From the NCBI GenBank assembly GCA_964035575.1, contig OZ037844.1:558001-622000 (forward strand): a stretch of 64,000 bases of DNA, given 5' to 3'. Source of the DNA: Rhynchopus sp. YZ270_cl-10 (lineage: Eukaryota; Euglenozoa; Diplonemea; Diplonemida; Diplonemidae). The notes under the pieces are model-generated. The model was not told the DNA's origin. It saw nothing but the letters and a program-made list of their open reading frames with translations, and ran no database searches. The first letter of the stretch is position 1. Each line of letters begins with the position of its first letter. Shown piece after piece: positions 10,557 through 19,860 of this stretch. The translations under genes and the position numbers were made by a program.

Positions 10557-10760
10557 ATTCTGGGAGGAAGCCAGCGCTGACGCAAGACCCGATTCAAGAA
10601 AGGGGAGGGTGAGAGAAAGCGGAGCTTTTTTTTTGAAAATTTGCTTTTTTTTCTGTCTCTCTTCCAGAAACCACCCCCCCACACACCGCCCCCAATCCAC
10701 CCCCCTATCGTATTCCCACCTCCACCTTGGGTCAGCAAACCCAACAGAAAAAGAAACAGA

Positions 10761-10864
10761 AGTTGAAAGCAATGCAAACTCTCTTCCTCACCGTTCATCG
10801 GCGCACGCAGGCATTGGTTCCTAATGTTCTCTGCGGGTTATCAAACCCCAGAGAGCACTTCAGT
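10761..10864 (+). repeat. RepA dispersed repeat (full length)
   Basis: Consensus blocks in order: GTTGAAAG-TGCAAAC, CTCACCGTTCATCGGCG, CGCAGGCA, then the hairpin CTCTGCGGGTTATCAAACCC, ending AGAGCACTTCA. The hairpin half faintly resembles a tRNA T-arm. Full copies also at 14764 and 22958. Confidence 0.7.
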
Positions 10865-10971
10865 CACATGGTTACCACGAGGGAGGTTGTAAGCAAAAGA
10901 AAGCTTTTTGCAACATCTCACCTCTTGTTAACTATTTCTCTCTCAAAAATGAAAAATTCAAAAAAAACCCC

Positions 10972-11847
10972 TTAATTTCCAAACACAGTTCTCATGAAGG
11001 CTTCAGTGTCGTCTTGAGGGGGGCGGAGTCGTTGTACGGCTGCTTCAGGCTCTGCGTATGGGAGGTTCGTGGGGGACCTGATGCTGGGTGTGATGGGCTC
11101 TTCACGTGGTATCGACCTCATAAGCCTTTGGGCATCCGCCACCACCCTTGCATCCATTGCGGATTGCTCCGTCCGCTCCCGTTCCTCCCCTGCCCGCTTC
11201 GCTTCCTGGTCTCTCGCAAGCGTCTGCATCAACCCACCCCCACGGTACAAACGCTCACTCGACGCCTTCTGCTGCTCTGCTTGGGTCAACTCTAACGTCT
11301 CGCTCTTAGGCTCCACCAGTACCTTGGTAACCTGAGCCTTTTCCTTTAGATAAGAATTTCCATGAAAATACGGCTCGATAACACGCCCATTTTCCATATT
11401 CTCGCCTTGCTGCTGCAGATACCGTGCGAAGGATCCGTAGAGAGTGGTCTGCTTTGCAACGGAATCGAAGTAACGTGATTCAACCTGAGATGTGAGGTAC
11501 GAAAACGGTGCGATCGACGCCAATGCAAGCATCCCGCGGAGGAGTACAGGGAAGCCTAGCTTGAAGCGTTGCACGGACGTCAAGGTGGAGACCATATCGG
11601 GGGTGAGGAATTTCATTTGGTTGTAGACCTCTGGTTTGTTTGGTTTGCCAGTTGCCCACCAGGTTGCGCCGATGAAGCCGTACGATATCGTTTGATACAG
11701 ATTGGTGCGGCTGCGCATGGCAACCAGGTGTTCTTTTTCTTCAGAGTTGAGGCGGTAGCGCTTCATGCGGCGCCAGTTGTCGAGAAGTGCGAGACGCTGT
11801 GGTGCCAGCACCATAATGGGTGCAGAGGGAGACGGGATGCGGAACAC
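10972..11847 (-). CDS. Unknown protein, exon 2 (main coding exon)
   Basis: Together with exon 1 (12026-12103) this encodes 317 residues. The joined start reads MAALLMPAPP...PQGE, then VFRIPSPSAPIMVLAP. Residues ~85-110 (ISYGFIGATWWATG) and ~135-165 (GFPVLLRGMLALASIAPFSYL) are moderately hydrophobic and could be membrane segments. The C-terminal half is hydrophilic and Gln/Glu/Arg-rich, with a likely helical EAKRAGEERERTEQ stretch. I do not recognise a family. An ATG at 12063 would read through the intron in another way, but the GT-AG junction keeps frame and removes an AT-rich, repeat-bearing segment, so splicing is the better model. Confidence 0.75.
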   Translation of the reverse strand: MFRIPSPSAPIMVLAPQRLALLDNWRRMKRYRLNSEEKEHLVAMRSRTNLYQTISYGFIGATWWATGKPNKPEVYNQMKFLTPDMVSTLTSVQRFKLGFPVLLRGMLALASIAPFSYLTSQVESRYFDSVAKQTTLYGSFARYLQQQGENMENGRVIEPYFHGNSYLKEKAQVTKVLVEPKSETLELTQAEQQKASSERLYRGGGLMQTLARDQEAKRAGEERERTEQSAMDARVVADAQRLMRSIPREEPITPSIRSPTNLPYAEPEAAVQRLRPPQDDTEAFMRTVFGN

Positions 11848-12025
11848 CTGAAGGGGAGGGAAAAAATAGTCGGATCGGGTAGGGTTTTCGTTGATTGCAC
11901 AAAGAGGAGAAAAGTGTGTTTTTTTGATAGTTGGAGTGTAGTTGCCTCGGTTGTGTTGCCACAGATGTGCAATCTCCACTTTCAATTTTTTGAAAAATAA
12001 ATTCAAAAGTTCTGGTAGGCTATAC
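11848..12025 (-). other. Cis-spliced intron, 178 bp, GT-AG
   Basis: Donor GAGAG|GTATAG at 12025 and acceptor CCCCTTCAG|GTG at 11848; the acceptor is preceded by a pyrimidine-rich stretch. Splicing joins codon 26 (GAG) directly to GTG in phase 0. The intron is much richer in A and T than its exons and contains a complete RepD element (11925-11990) in antisense orientation. Confidence 0.75.
11925..11990 (+). repeat. RepD dispersed repeat inside an intron
   Basis: Carries TTGGAGTGTAGTTGCCTCGG, TTGTGTTGCCACAG and TGCAATCTCCACTTTCAA, matching the intergenic copies at 4796 and 56445. It makes up over a third of the intron. Confidence 0.75.
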
Positions 12026-12103
12026 CTCTCCTTGCGGCGGCTTCTGGTGGGATGCTCGTACAAAGTGTGGTGCTGGTGGCGCGGGCATCAATAGGGCAGC
12101 CAT
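12026..12103 (-). CDS. Unknown protein, exon 1
   Basis: Codes for 26 residues from the ATG at 12103 to the donor after GAG. The leader upstream on the minus strand is pyrimidine-rich (CTTTCCCTTCTTTTCCCC), as in neighbouring genes, which supports this ATG. See exon 2 at 10972-11847. Confidence 0.7.
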
Positions 12104-12413
12104 TGTGGTTGAAAAGGGGAAAAGAAGGGAAAGAAAGCAACGGGGGATGACGGGGAGGTGTACTGTCTGTGTGTTTGATGGGTGTGTTTTTTGTAGTTTA
12201 GTTGTCAAGACTTATTGTGCGGGAAGGGAACCAGGCTCTCACTACTTAGTACAAAAAAAAGCAAAAATAATTCTCTGCAAAGTCGTTCATTTTGTTTGAT
12301 TAAACCCCGACAGTGGAAACTGACGCTCAGAGAAAACGAAGTAAAATACCCCGAAATATGTACGGAGCCGGTATGTCAAATGCCATTTCACTACGAAAAA
12401 AAGTTGAAAACAA

Positions 12414-12506
12414 AGCCCTCTCGTGAACAGTGTACCTTGGACATGGCTGTACCGGGGGTGGACACCCCAACCGCAGGTCCTATATCCATTTCATGGTTTA
12501 CATCAA
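12414..12506 (+). repeat. RepB dispersed repeat
   Basis: Shared blocks: CCCTCTCGTGAACAGTGTACC, a GTACCGGGGGTGGACACC block, and ATCCATTTCATGGTTTACATC. Other copies at 15464, 18115, 20556, 23969 and 25127, all in plus orientation. This copy lies just past the stop codon of the cyclase-like gene. Confidence 0.75.
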
Positions 12507-12545
12507 AAAGGGTCACTTGCATGCAGGGACGGTGGAAACTGATAT

Positions 12546-14270
12546 TCATTCCCTCGTCAACGTGTGCCGCAGGATGTCAGGTGTCTCAGAAGGAACCACA
12601 CGCACAGGAACCTTCATGCTGCTCACGTGTGCAGCATCCGTCACTGCAGAAGCAGTCACCTCGTTCCTCAAGTATCTGCGCACTGCTATGTTGTACGACT
12701 CCCACGGCTTGTCACCACCGATCATGTACATCCACTCATCGCTTGCCACCGTGGCGCGAGGCTCCTCAGGAACAAGCAACTCAGCAACAACACCACCTTC
12801 GCCATCAGCAGACACTTCCACCCTGCAGGGAACCAAACGCAAGTTGTGTTCGCATTCAGCATCGCTGAAGCAGATGCGGTTGCACAGCACGTCACAGCCA
12901 AACACACGGCCAGCACGTTCAATGAGGTGCACATCGCGCACAAGCGCACCCACCATGCTGAAGCGGCGCATCACCTCACACCCCATGTCACCACGCAGCA
13001 CCTTCCCAGTCGCTATCCCGATGTTGAAGTGTGCAGACAAGTCATTGCTGCTTGTCCGAAACAGCATTGTTGCTGCATGCAGTGCTGAGGTGGCGTGGTT
13101 TGCACACCTCCGTGAGACGTTGAACGAGCAGTGGATCCTGTCCCCCACAAAGACGTCCACCATCCCGTGCCTTGTTGCTGTTGCAGTCAATGCGTGCGAA
13201 AGAACTGCTGTGAAGAGCTCAGAGAAGCATGCGTGGTCCTCTACCACAATACGCAACGTGTCTTTGATGTTCACTGTCAACAGTGTTGCCTCTGCTGAGG
13301 CAAGACCCAACACACGCAAGACCGTCTCATTTGGCTTCACAAAGCCGGAGCTGTTTGAAGTGCCGCTACTTGTCAGAGAAAAACTATCACTTTGCTGACA
13401 GCTGTCGTCATCCTCCTCAAAGGGCAGACACGTCTTCGGGAGGTACGCCTTGTACACACGCAGGTTCTGCTCCAACCTCCGCAGTGCCGTCGTCATCCCC
13501 TCAGGCAGCTGGTGTTCATGTGTTGCCAACAGCTCCGCCACCTGCTCCACGTCGTACCCCGCAAGCAGCGAGGCGATCTCCTGCACAGCGTTGATCGTAC
13601 GCTCCATTGATGCCTGCTCTTTCAGAACGTCACGTGCAAATCCTCGTGTTGCGATGAAGTCCATCACGAATACGGATGCTGCAAGCAAAAAAAATCGGAC
13701 ACTTGTACCAAGGGTCATTGTGCATGGCGGGGACGTGCAGGAGGCCTTATTTTCCAAAAGGAATCTCCTACCCCGTTCACCCTCCTGCGGCACTAGGCCA
13801 GGTAAGTCGAGGAGCCCAAACCTGAGGGTCTCCTCAGCCGCTATCATCACAAGGTAGCACAACGTGCACAGCACGAGAAGTGAGGCGAAGCGCTCCTGCA
13901 CCTCCATCACAAGCAGGAAGTCCACGACGAGCACAAGCATCGGCCACGTCCTGTTTGCAGTGCATCGTGCCGACAGGTCCAGCGCCAGTATCACTACCCC
14001 GAACGCTCCACAAACCAACATCACCAATCTCTCCGTCAGCGGGCCCTTGCAGAGCATATACACAACCAGACACAAGCTCATGAAGAACTGCGCCAGTAAA
14101 GCCGCCACCGACACGAAACGCTCAAAGAGGTTCGTGTTCACATAGCTGAGCAAGGCAATGCCGGTGAACGCTGCAGTGCCAGACATAAACAGCAGGAACA
14201 GCATCCGCTTCTTGCGCTCCTTCTTGTCCAGTGTCCCATCCAGCGACAGCACACCTTCGAGCCACCCCAT
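12546..14270 (-). CDS. Multi-pass membrane protein with a nucleotide-cyclase-like domain
   Basis: Protein of 574 residues. Six hydrophobic segments (about 23-44, 52-74, 82-100, 108-123, 127-145 and 190-209) form an N-terminal membrane block. A linker contains LEQNLRVYKAYLP, a sequence style often seen just ahead of class III cyclase domains in protists. Residues ~325-500 then follow the class III adenylate/guanylate cyclase pattern: LLTVNIKD in place of the usual F-x-D-I-x-G-F, FVGDRIHCSFN (usual GD-G motif with Asp), and FNIGIATGKVLRGDMG. The first metal-binding Asp is Asn here, and the usual D-x-V-N-x-A-x-R reads RDVHLIERA, so the domain may be catalytically weak, may work only as a heterodimer, or may be a sensor. 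Signal transduction at a membrane is likely. Confidence 0.8.
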   Translation of the reverse strand: MGWLEGVLSLDGTLDKKERKKRMLFLLFMSGTAAFTGIALLSYVNTNLFERFVSVAALLAQFFMSLCLVVYMLCKGPLTERLVMLVCGAFGVVILALDLSARCTANRTWPMLVLVVDFLLVMEVQERFASLLVLCTLCYLVMIAAEETLRFGLLDLPGLVPQEGERGRRFLLENKASCTSPPCTMTLGTSVRFFLLAASVFVMDFIATRGFARDVLKEQASMERTINAVQEIASLLAGYDVEQVAELLATHEHQLPEGMTTALRRLEQNLRVYKAYLPKTCLPFEEDDDSCQQSDSFSLTSSGTSNSSGFVKPNETVLRVLGLASAEATLLTVNIKDTLRIVVEDHACFSELFTAVLSHALTATATRHGMVDVFVGDRIHCSFNVSRRCANHATSALHAATMLFRTSSNDLSAHFNIGIATGKVLRGDMGCEVMRRFSMVGALVRDVHLIERAGRVFGCDVLCNRICFSDAECEHNLRLVPCRVEVSADGEGGVVAELLVPEEPRATVASDEWMYMIGGDKPWESYNIAVRRYLRNEVTASAVTDAAHVSSMKVPVRVVPSETPDILRHTLTRE

Positions 14271-14763
14271 CTATGTTATGTATGTGTAACTTCCTGTTGT
14301 TGAGTACTAGCTTTGAGCCACGCCTTTTGAGACCATCACTGTCTTGACACCTTGTGTATGGCATCGCCTACCAGTCTACACATAAGAAGCTTACCATAAA
14401 AGGTAAGAACAATGAAACAAGGGAAAGACAGAAATTGACGTTTGGCCTGGGACCTAGCTGAGTTATGCGAAAACGTTTAGTGGAGTAGGTAATTATTTAA
14501 TGTACTTGCGGACAAAATACTCAGGGCACGTAATTGAATTTCAAAGGGAATAGATCTCTCTTCTTTTTTTTTCGATAATTTGTTGGATTATGCGTGGCAG
14601 CCGTGGACAGTGTTCACTGTATTTTTTGACAAATCACCTATTACAATTTTTTTTTTGTTTTTGTAACGTTGTTGTTTTTCTTTTCTTTTTTGTTGTGTCC
14701 GCAAGCCCCAACACCTCACCATCAAGGTATTGGGTATGCTAAGAAATACAAACTTACAAAGAG

Positions 14764-14870
14764 AAGTTGAAAGTGCAAACGCCTCACCGTTCATCGGCGG
14801 ACGCAGACACTGGGACAAAAAAAAATAATGTTCTCCGCGGGGGTATCAAACCCCCAGAGAGCACTTCATT
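14764..14870 (+). repeat. RepA dispersed repeat (full length)
   Basis: GTTGAAAGTGCAAACGCCTC, ACCGTTCATCGGCGGACGCA, then the hairpin CTCCGCGGGGGTATCAAACC and AGAGCACTTCA. Best-preserved copy in the window. Confidence 0.75.
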
Positions 14871-14910
14871 GGTATATACACAAGATAAATCTACCAATCA
14901 TGAAAATCGT

Positions 14911-14931
14911 GCATACACACACACACACATT
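14911..14931. repeat. (CA)n microsatellite
   Basis: About ten CA units; a second short CA tract lies at 14973-14988. Confidence 0.85.
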
Positions 14932-15463
14932 GGGGCCATATTCTGAGCAAGAATTACCCCTACTAGTTATCAAACACACACACACACTACCCCCTTCTAC
15001 CCCCACAGCCAATTTTTTTTTTTACTGCCCACGAGGTTCGTTTTGTTACCAGAAAAAAAAATGTCATTTTATTGTGTATCGACAAATCAACCCAGACGGG
15101 TTCTGTACAACAAAGTCGCCCAAAGGTTAAATGAATTTCAATAAATGAGTTTCAGAGGTATAGATGCAGATCATCAACCCAGTGAAGATTATTGTAAGTC
15201 TTTTAAGACAACACATGGTTGCTTATTTAACCTCTTTCCTATAATGACTCTCTTGTGGGTTCGATACTAAATAAAAACACATCTTTTTTGCCCAGAAAAT
15301 GCCATGGTTCTGAACTAAAAGAGGGTGGGGAGAAGAAACAAAAATTTATAAGACGAGTCCTAAGAAAATAGGAATAGCTGGCGTGATTGGAGCGCAAGTT
15401 TTTTTTTTGCAAAGTCTTTTACCAAGTGTTCACAGGGTAAAGGGTGTCAAAAAAAAAGTTGGC

Positions 15464-15566
15464 TTGAAATACAAAGCCGTCTCGTGAATAAGTGTACCCT
15501 TGGTACAATGACCGGCTGTACCGGGGGTGGACAAACCCAACCATTTTGTGGTTTACATCTGATATG
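15464..15566 (+). repeat. RepB dispersed repeat
   Basis: TTGAAATACAAAGCC, TCTCGTGAATAAGTGTACCC, GGCTGTACCGGGGGTGGAC and TTTGTGGTTTACATCTGATATG-type blocks in the same order as the other copies. Confidence 0.7.
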
Positions 15567-15768
15567 TGAAAAAAATAGGGGTGAAATAATCCCGACCAAA
15601 TTTTTACAAAGTCTTTATGGTGTGCACTGCGACCCTCTCGACCACCAATAGTTGTTGATGCCTTACGGCGTCCAGTAGGATAACAATGGTAACTCCATTG
15701 CTAATACCTGTCCGAAAAATTCCACTCAGATTCCACCCAATGAGTTAACGCTTATTGGGCTGAGAGGG

Positions 15769-16758
15769 ATGCAGTTGACCGAAACGAAAACTAACGCTAG
15801 CAATAGCAGTGGTTCTTTGGATGAAACAGGTCAACCGAGCGATAGCACACAGAGAGGGATGCAGTTGACCGAAACGAAAACTAACGCTAGCAATAGCAGT
15901 GGTTCTTTGGATGAAACAGGTCAACCGAGCGATAGCACACAGAGAGGGATGCAGTTGACCGAAACGAAAACTAACGCTAGCAATAGCAGTGGTTCTTTGG
16001 ATGAAACAGGTCAACCGAGCGATAGCACACAGAGAGGGATGCAGTTGACCGAAACGAAAACTAACGCTAGCAATAGCAGTGGTTCTTTGGATGAAACAGG
16101 TCAACCGAGCGATAGCACACAGAGAGGGATGCAGTTGACCGAAACGAAAACTAACGCTAGCAATAGCAGTGGTTCTTTGGATGAAACAGGTCAACCGAGC
16201 GATAGCACACAGAGAGGGATGCAGTTGACCGAAACGAAAACTAACGCTAGCAATAGCAGTGGTTCTTTGGATGAAACAGGTCAACCGAGCGATAGCACAC
16301 AGAGAGGGATGCAGTTGACCGAAACGAAAACTAACGCTAGCAATAGCAGTGGTTCTTTGGATGAAACAGGTCAACCGAGCGATAGCACACAGAGAGGGAT
16401 GCAGTTGACCGAAACGAAAACTAACGCTAGCAATAGCAGTGGTTCTTTGGATGAAACAGGTCAACCGAGCGATAGCACACAGAGAGGGATGCAGTTGACC
16501 GAAACGAAAACTAACGCTAGCAATAGCAGTGGTTCTTTGGATGAAACAGGTCAACCGAGCGATAGCACACAGAGAGGGATGCAGTTGACCGAAACGAAAA
16601 CTAACGCTAGCAATAGCAGTGGTTCTTTGGATGAAACAGGTCAACCGAGCGATAGCACACAGAGAGGGATGCAGTTGACCGAAACGAAAACTAACGCTAG
16701 CAATAGCAGTGGTTCTTTGGATGAAACAGGTCAACCGAGCGATAGCACACAGAGAGGG
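15769..16758. repeat. Perfect minisatellite, 11 x 90 bp
   Basis: Eleven copies of a 90-bp unit beginning ATGCAGTTGACCGAAACG follow one another without a single visible difference. Because 90 is a multiple of three and the unit lacks stops in one frame on each strand, both strands are open across the whole array (30-residue units such as MQLTETKTNASNSSGSLDET on the plus strand). The flanks are non-coding dispersed-repeat sequence: the right side (16766-16890) resembles RepJ at 24290-24400. I therefore do not call it a gene. Perfect identity implies recent expansion, or an assembly artefact. Confidence 0.9.
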
Positions 16759-16765
16759 ATGCAGT

Positions 16766-16890
16766 TCAGGCACCTCCGACTGACCCACGTTGACAGCCAT
16801 TTGGAGAAAAAAAAAACTACAACAAACGAACAAAGTTACACAAAGACCCCGAGAGCTACAATACCACAGAAGGGTGTAAAAGGAAACCTA
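16766..16890 (+). repeat. RepJ dispersed repeat (divergent)
   Basis: CAGGCACCTCCGACTGACCC, GACAGCCAT, then ACACAAAGACC and CTACAATACCACA, in the same order as at 24290-24400. Confidence 0.5.
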
Positions 16891-17139
16891 ATACATGCCC
16901 GTACCGTGGTGTAAGCAATAATAATTTGAAAAAGAAAAGTGGGGGAGGAAAGAAACAAAACAACAACCTGGAAAGAGAATGTTAAGAATGCAATTTGAAT
17001 TGCAACGTTTTAAATAAATACTTTTTTTTTTGAAAGACAGATGTGCTTTTGTGCACACCAATCTTATAAATGAATTGGGAAAGAAAAAACGACCTGTAAA
17101 ACGCATTTTTGGGGTTTTGTTAGGGGTTCCCGCCCTGCC

Positions 17140-17442
17140 CTAGACCCTGTCATTACTTTTTATTTGAGAAGGGAATGAGCACGCGCCTTTTGTAATCGAG
17201 TACATAATGTAGTCACCTCCCCTGGCCTTTTGGGGGGTTCTGGAGCAACGCACCTTACCCCAGGGTGTGACAGGGACAGCCAACAATTCAAACCCAGCGT
17301 GTTCCCGCACGACCCCACCTGTGCCTTGGTGCGTCTCCCTGCATAGCCCCGTGCACTCCCAACACAAACCCGCTTCCCAACAGATGCCTGACACAACAAG
17401 CAATGTGCTCACTGCACTCAAACATCGTAGTCCAACACACAA
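17140..17442 (-). CDS. Doubtful small open frame, 100 residues
   Basis: A GC-richer patch (17200-17450) in the desert encodes MCVGLRCLSAVSTLLVVSGI, which looks like a signal peptide, followed by a Cys-rich stretch (CWECTGLC). No family is recognised, and the last 25 residues run into AT-rich sequence. It could be a remnant exon or chance. Confidence 0.2.
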   Translation of the reverse strand: MCVGLRCLSAVSTLLVVSGICWEAGLCWECTGLCRETHQGTGGVVREHAGFELLAVPVTPWGKVRCSRTPQKARGGDYIMYSITKGACSFPSQIKSNDRV

Positions 17443-18114
17443 CTGCCCCTTTCAGAGCAACTTACTCACTTCACAGATTTCACTAATTTCAAAACAAAAT
17501 ATTTTTTTTTTCGAAGTGTGATAAATCTCTTCTTGAACACTATCCACAACACAAAAAATTCGTACAAAATAAAACAGGCGGAGAAGGTGAAGGATGAGGA
17601 ATTCCTTTCGAGAGCAAAAAGAAAGACAAGATAATAATAGAAAAGATGAAAGTGCCTGTAAACACCTTTAATAGAAATGCGGTTGGTGGACACAAAAAGA
17701 ATGTTATTTTTTGCTTTCTTTTCTTTATCGAAAAAGATAAAAGGAAGAAAAAAAAACGTTTTCGTGTGTTCACTCTGATAGGAGAAGAAGGAGAGCCACC
17801 GGAGTGGTAGGTAATTGTCGCAAATAAGATACTGAAAGGAGAAGTGACATCTGCACTTTCAAAAAAGAAAAACAAGAAAAAACAGCCCGGTCACTAAGAG
17901 GGTGGGCCCTATTTTCGGACAAAAAAATTTTTCCCCAAAATCTGGGGTAAAATTAACCTGATCACAGTACATCCATTCCACAAGCGTTATCTAGTCCCCC
18001 AACACCAAACAAAAAACTAGAAAGTCACACTAGAAAGAAGGGGTTTTCTAATGGTTGTTGAGCACCAAACCTTAAAGCAACGATGCGATGTTGGAGGGGG
18101 TTTGTGAAAAATAG

Positions 18115-18232
18115 AGTTGAAATACAAAGCCCTCTCGTGAACAGTGGACCTTGGTATGACCGGCTGTACCGGTCTGGTGGACACCCAAACCATGCAGTCC
18201 TACCAATCCATTTTCGTGGTTTACATCTGATG
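18115..18232 (+). repeat. RepB dispersed repeat
   Basis: Long copy: AAAGCCCTCTCGTGAACAGTG, GACCGGCTGTACCGG, GTGGACACCCAAACCATGCA and TTTACATCTGATG. It ends 77 bases before the target duplication of the nested transposons. Confidence 0.75.
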
Positions 18233-18536
18233 GAAAATGTTTGTTTTGAAAGTCTGTTTGGGGGGGTTACCAGGGAAGGAAACAAACAAGAGAGAATATT
18301 TTTGGACTTGAAACCATAGTTCGTAGTCCGCCGGAGTCCGCCAAAAAAAATTTCACCAAGACCCGCCCGAGTTGAGACGGACCTGAGACGGACTCAGGCA
18401 AACTCCGCCCGAGTCCGCCCGAGTCCGTCTCAGGTCCGTCTCAGGTCCGTCTCAACTCGGGCGGACCTGAGACGGACTCGGGCGGACTCAGGCGGACTCG
18501 GGCGGAGTTCGCCCGAGTTGGGGTACGAACACCCTC

Positions 18537-18871
18537 CATGGTTGTACAAAGTACTCGAAGAGTATCGAGTACTCGAAAACGAAAAAAATAGGCCACTCGA
18601 CACTCGAGTACTCGCCCGACCCATTTTTTTTTCTCTTCAATTTACTCGTTCTGGCACTCGAGTACTCGAACGAGTGAAAAAAGTGGGGGGAAAAAAAAAC
18701 AGTACTCGGCCGAGTACTCGAGACTTTTTTCTACTCGTTCGAGTACTCGAGTGCCAGAACGAGTAAATTGAAGAGAAAAAAAAATGGGTCGGGCGAGTAC
18801 TCGAGTGTCGAGTGGCCTATTTTTTTCGTTTTCGAGTACTCGATACTCTTCGAGTACTTTGTACAACCATG
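18537..18871. mobile_element. Nested palindromic transposon, 335 bp
   Basis: Ends CATGGTTGTACAAAGTACTC and its reverse complement, and almost the whole element is one inverted repeat rich in CGAGTACTCG blocks. It is flanked by ACCCTC on both sides (18531-18536 and 18872-18877). The uninterrupted opposite arm of the outer element shows this hexamer only once, which proves a 6-bp target duplication. Non-coding. Confidence 0.9.
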
Positions 18872-19009
18872 ACCCTCACTCCATTTTCCACCTTGGGATG
18901 CTGCCCCACCCCTCAAATAAAAGTTTCGCCCACCCCATCCCCAGTAAACCATTTGCGCAGGAGTTGTTTGTATTTTAATTTTTGTATTATTATCATTGTT
19001 ATAAATATA

Positions 19010-19860
19010 CATAGCGCTCTATTTAGAGTATTAGGGTATACTTAGAGTCTGGGATTTTGGGCCAAGTCAGTTAGAGTCCAGTTAGAGTATAATTAGAGTC
19101 GCTTTTCTTCAATTAGACTATAATTAGAGTGAAGTTAGAGCATAATTAGACTCCAACTACACTCTAATTATAGTCTAATTAGAGTAAAACAACAGGCTTC
19201 TTGTAGGTGCAAACGCCGTAAGGAACCGGTTCCCCTAAGGTTCCTCTGTAGGACCCAGGTGCCCAGGTACCCACATAGCTGAAAATAAGACTTGGGGAAC
19301 CGAGTTCTCAGCCGGACTGGGACACAATATGTGAAGGCGCTGTGGGTCCGCCTGAAAGCGGGTCGGGGACCCGGTCGCGGGAGGGTGGGGGCCTAGTCCT
19401 AGTCCTACTGTACCTAGTACCCAGTACCGGGACTCGGGACCCGGCTTATTCTCAGCTATGGGTACCCAGGTACTCAAACCCGCGCAGTGGCACATGCCCT
19501 CAAGTGTGAGTGACCCACACATTAGGGAATGCGATGCAAAAACTCTATGTGCACCTTCGGTGCAACGCCGCAGACAGGCCAAGCAGCGTTGGACTCAGAG
19601 GAATGCCTGCTGTGCAGGTATCAAACATGAGAACCAACTCCCAGCAACAAGGGGCGCCTTTTGGCGGGCGTTATTGAAGGTGTTTGGGGTGCAAAGTTTT
19701 CTACAAATGTTGATGCGCGGGTACAGAAGTGGTGTCTTGTTCTTTCATCTGTAGGAATGTAAATGTCAATCGAATTTAACTACCACTAAGGGGTCGAAGG
19801 GGTAATCCCAGTTTCAACGGCTGTGTTGACGGGAAATCTATAGCGAGCATACGTTCATTT
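19010..19860. mobile_element. Copy 2 of the CATAGCGCTC transposon, right end missing
   Basis: Begins CATAGCGCTC with the same ATTAGAGT-type subterminal repeats and follows 2831-3676 almost base for base, then stops at ACGTTCATTT. The last ~500 bases, including the right terminus, are absent. It sits between the arms of the outer transposon, so it inserted into or was captured by that element. Confidence 0.85.

Noticed and set aside
12414-13398. Plus-strand frames over the cyclase-like gene
   Set aside because: Antisense shadows; the minus strand has recognisable domains.
15745-16914. Two long frames (381 residues plus, 362 minus) over the minisatellite
   Set aside because: They exist only because a 90-bp stop-free unit is repeated. 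The plus-strand frame also opposes all genes, and both ends run into non-coding repeats.
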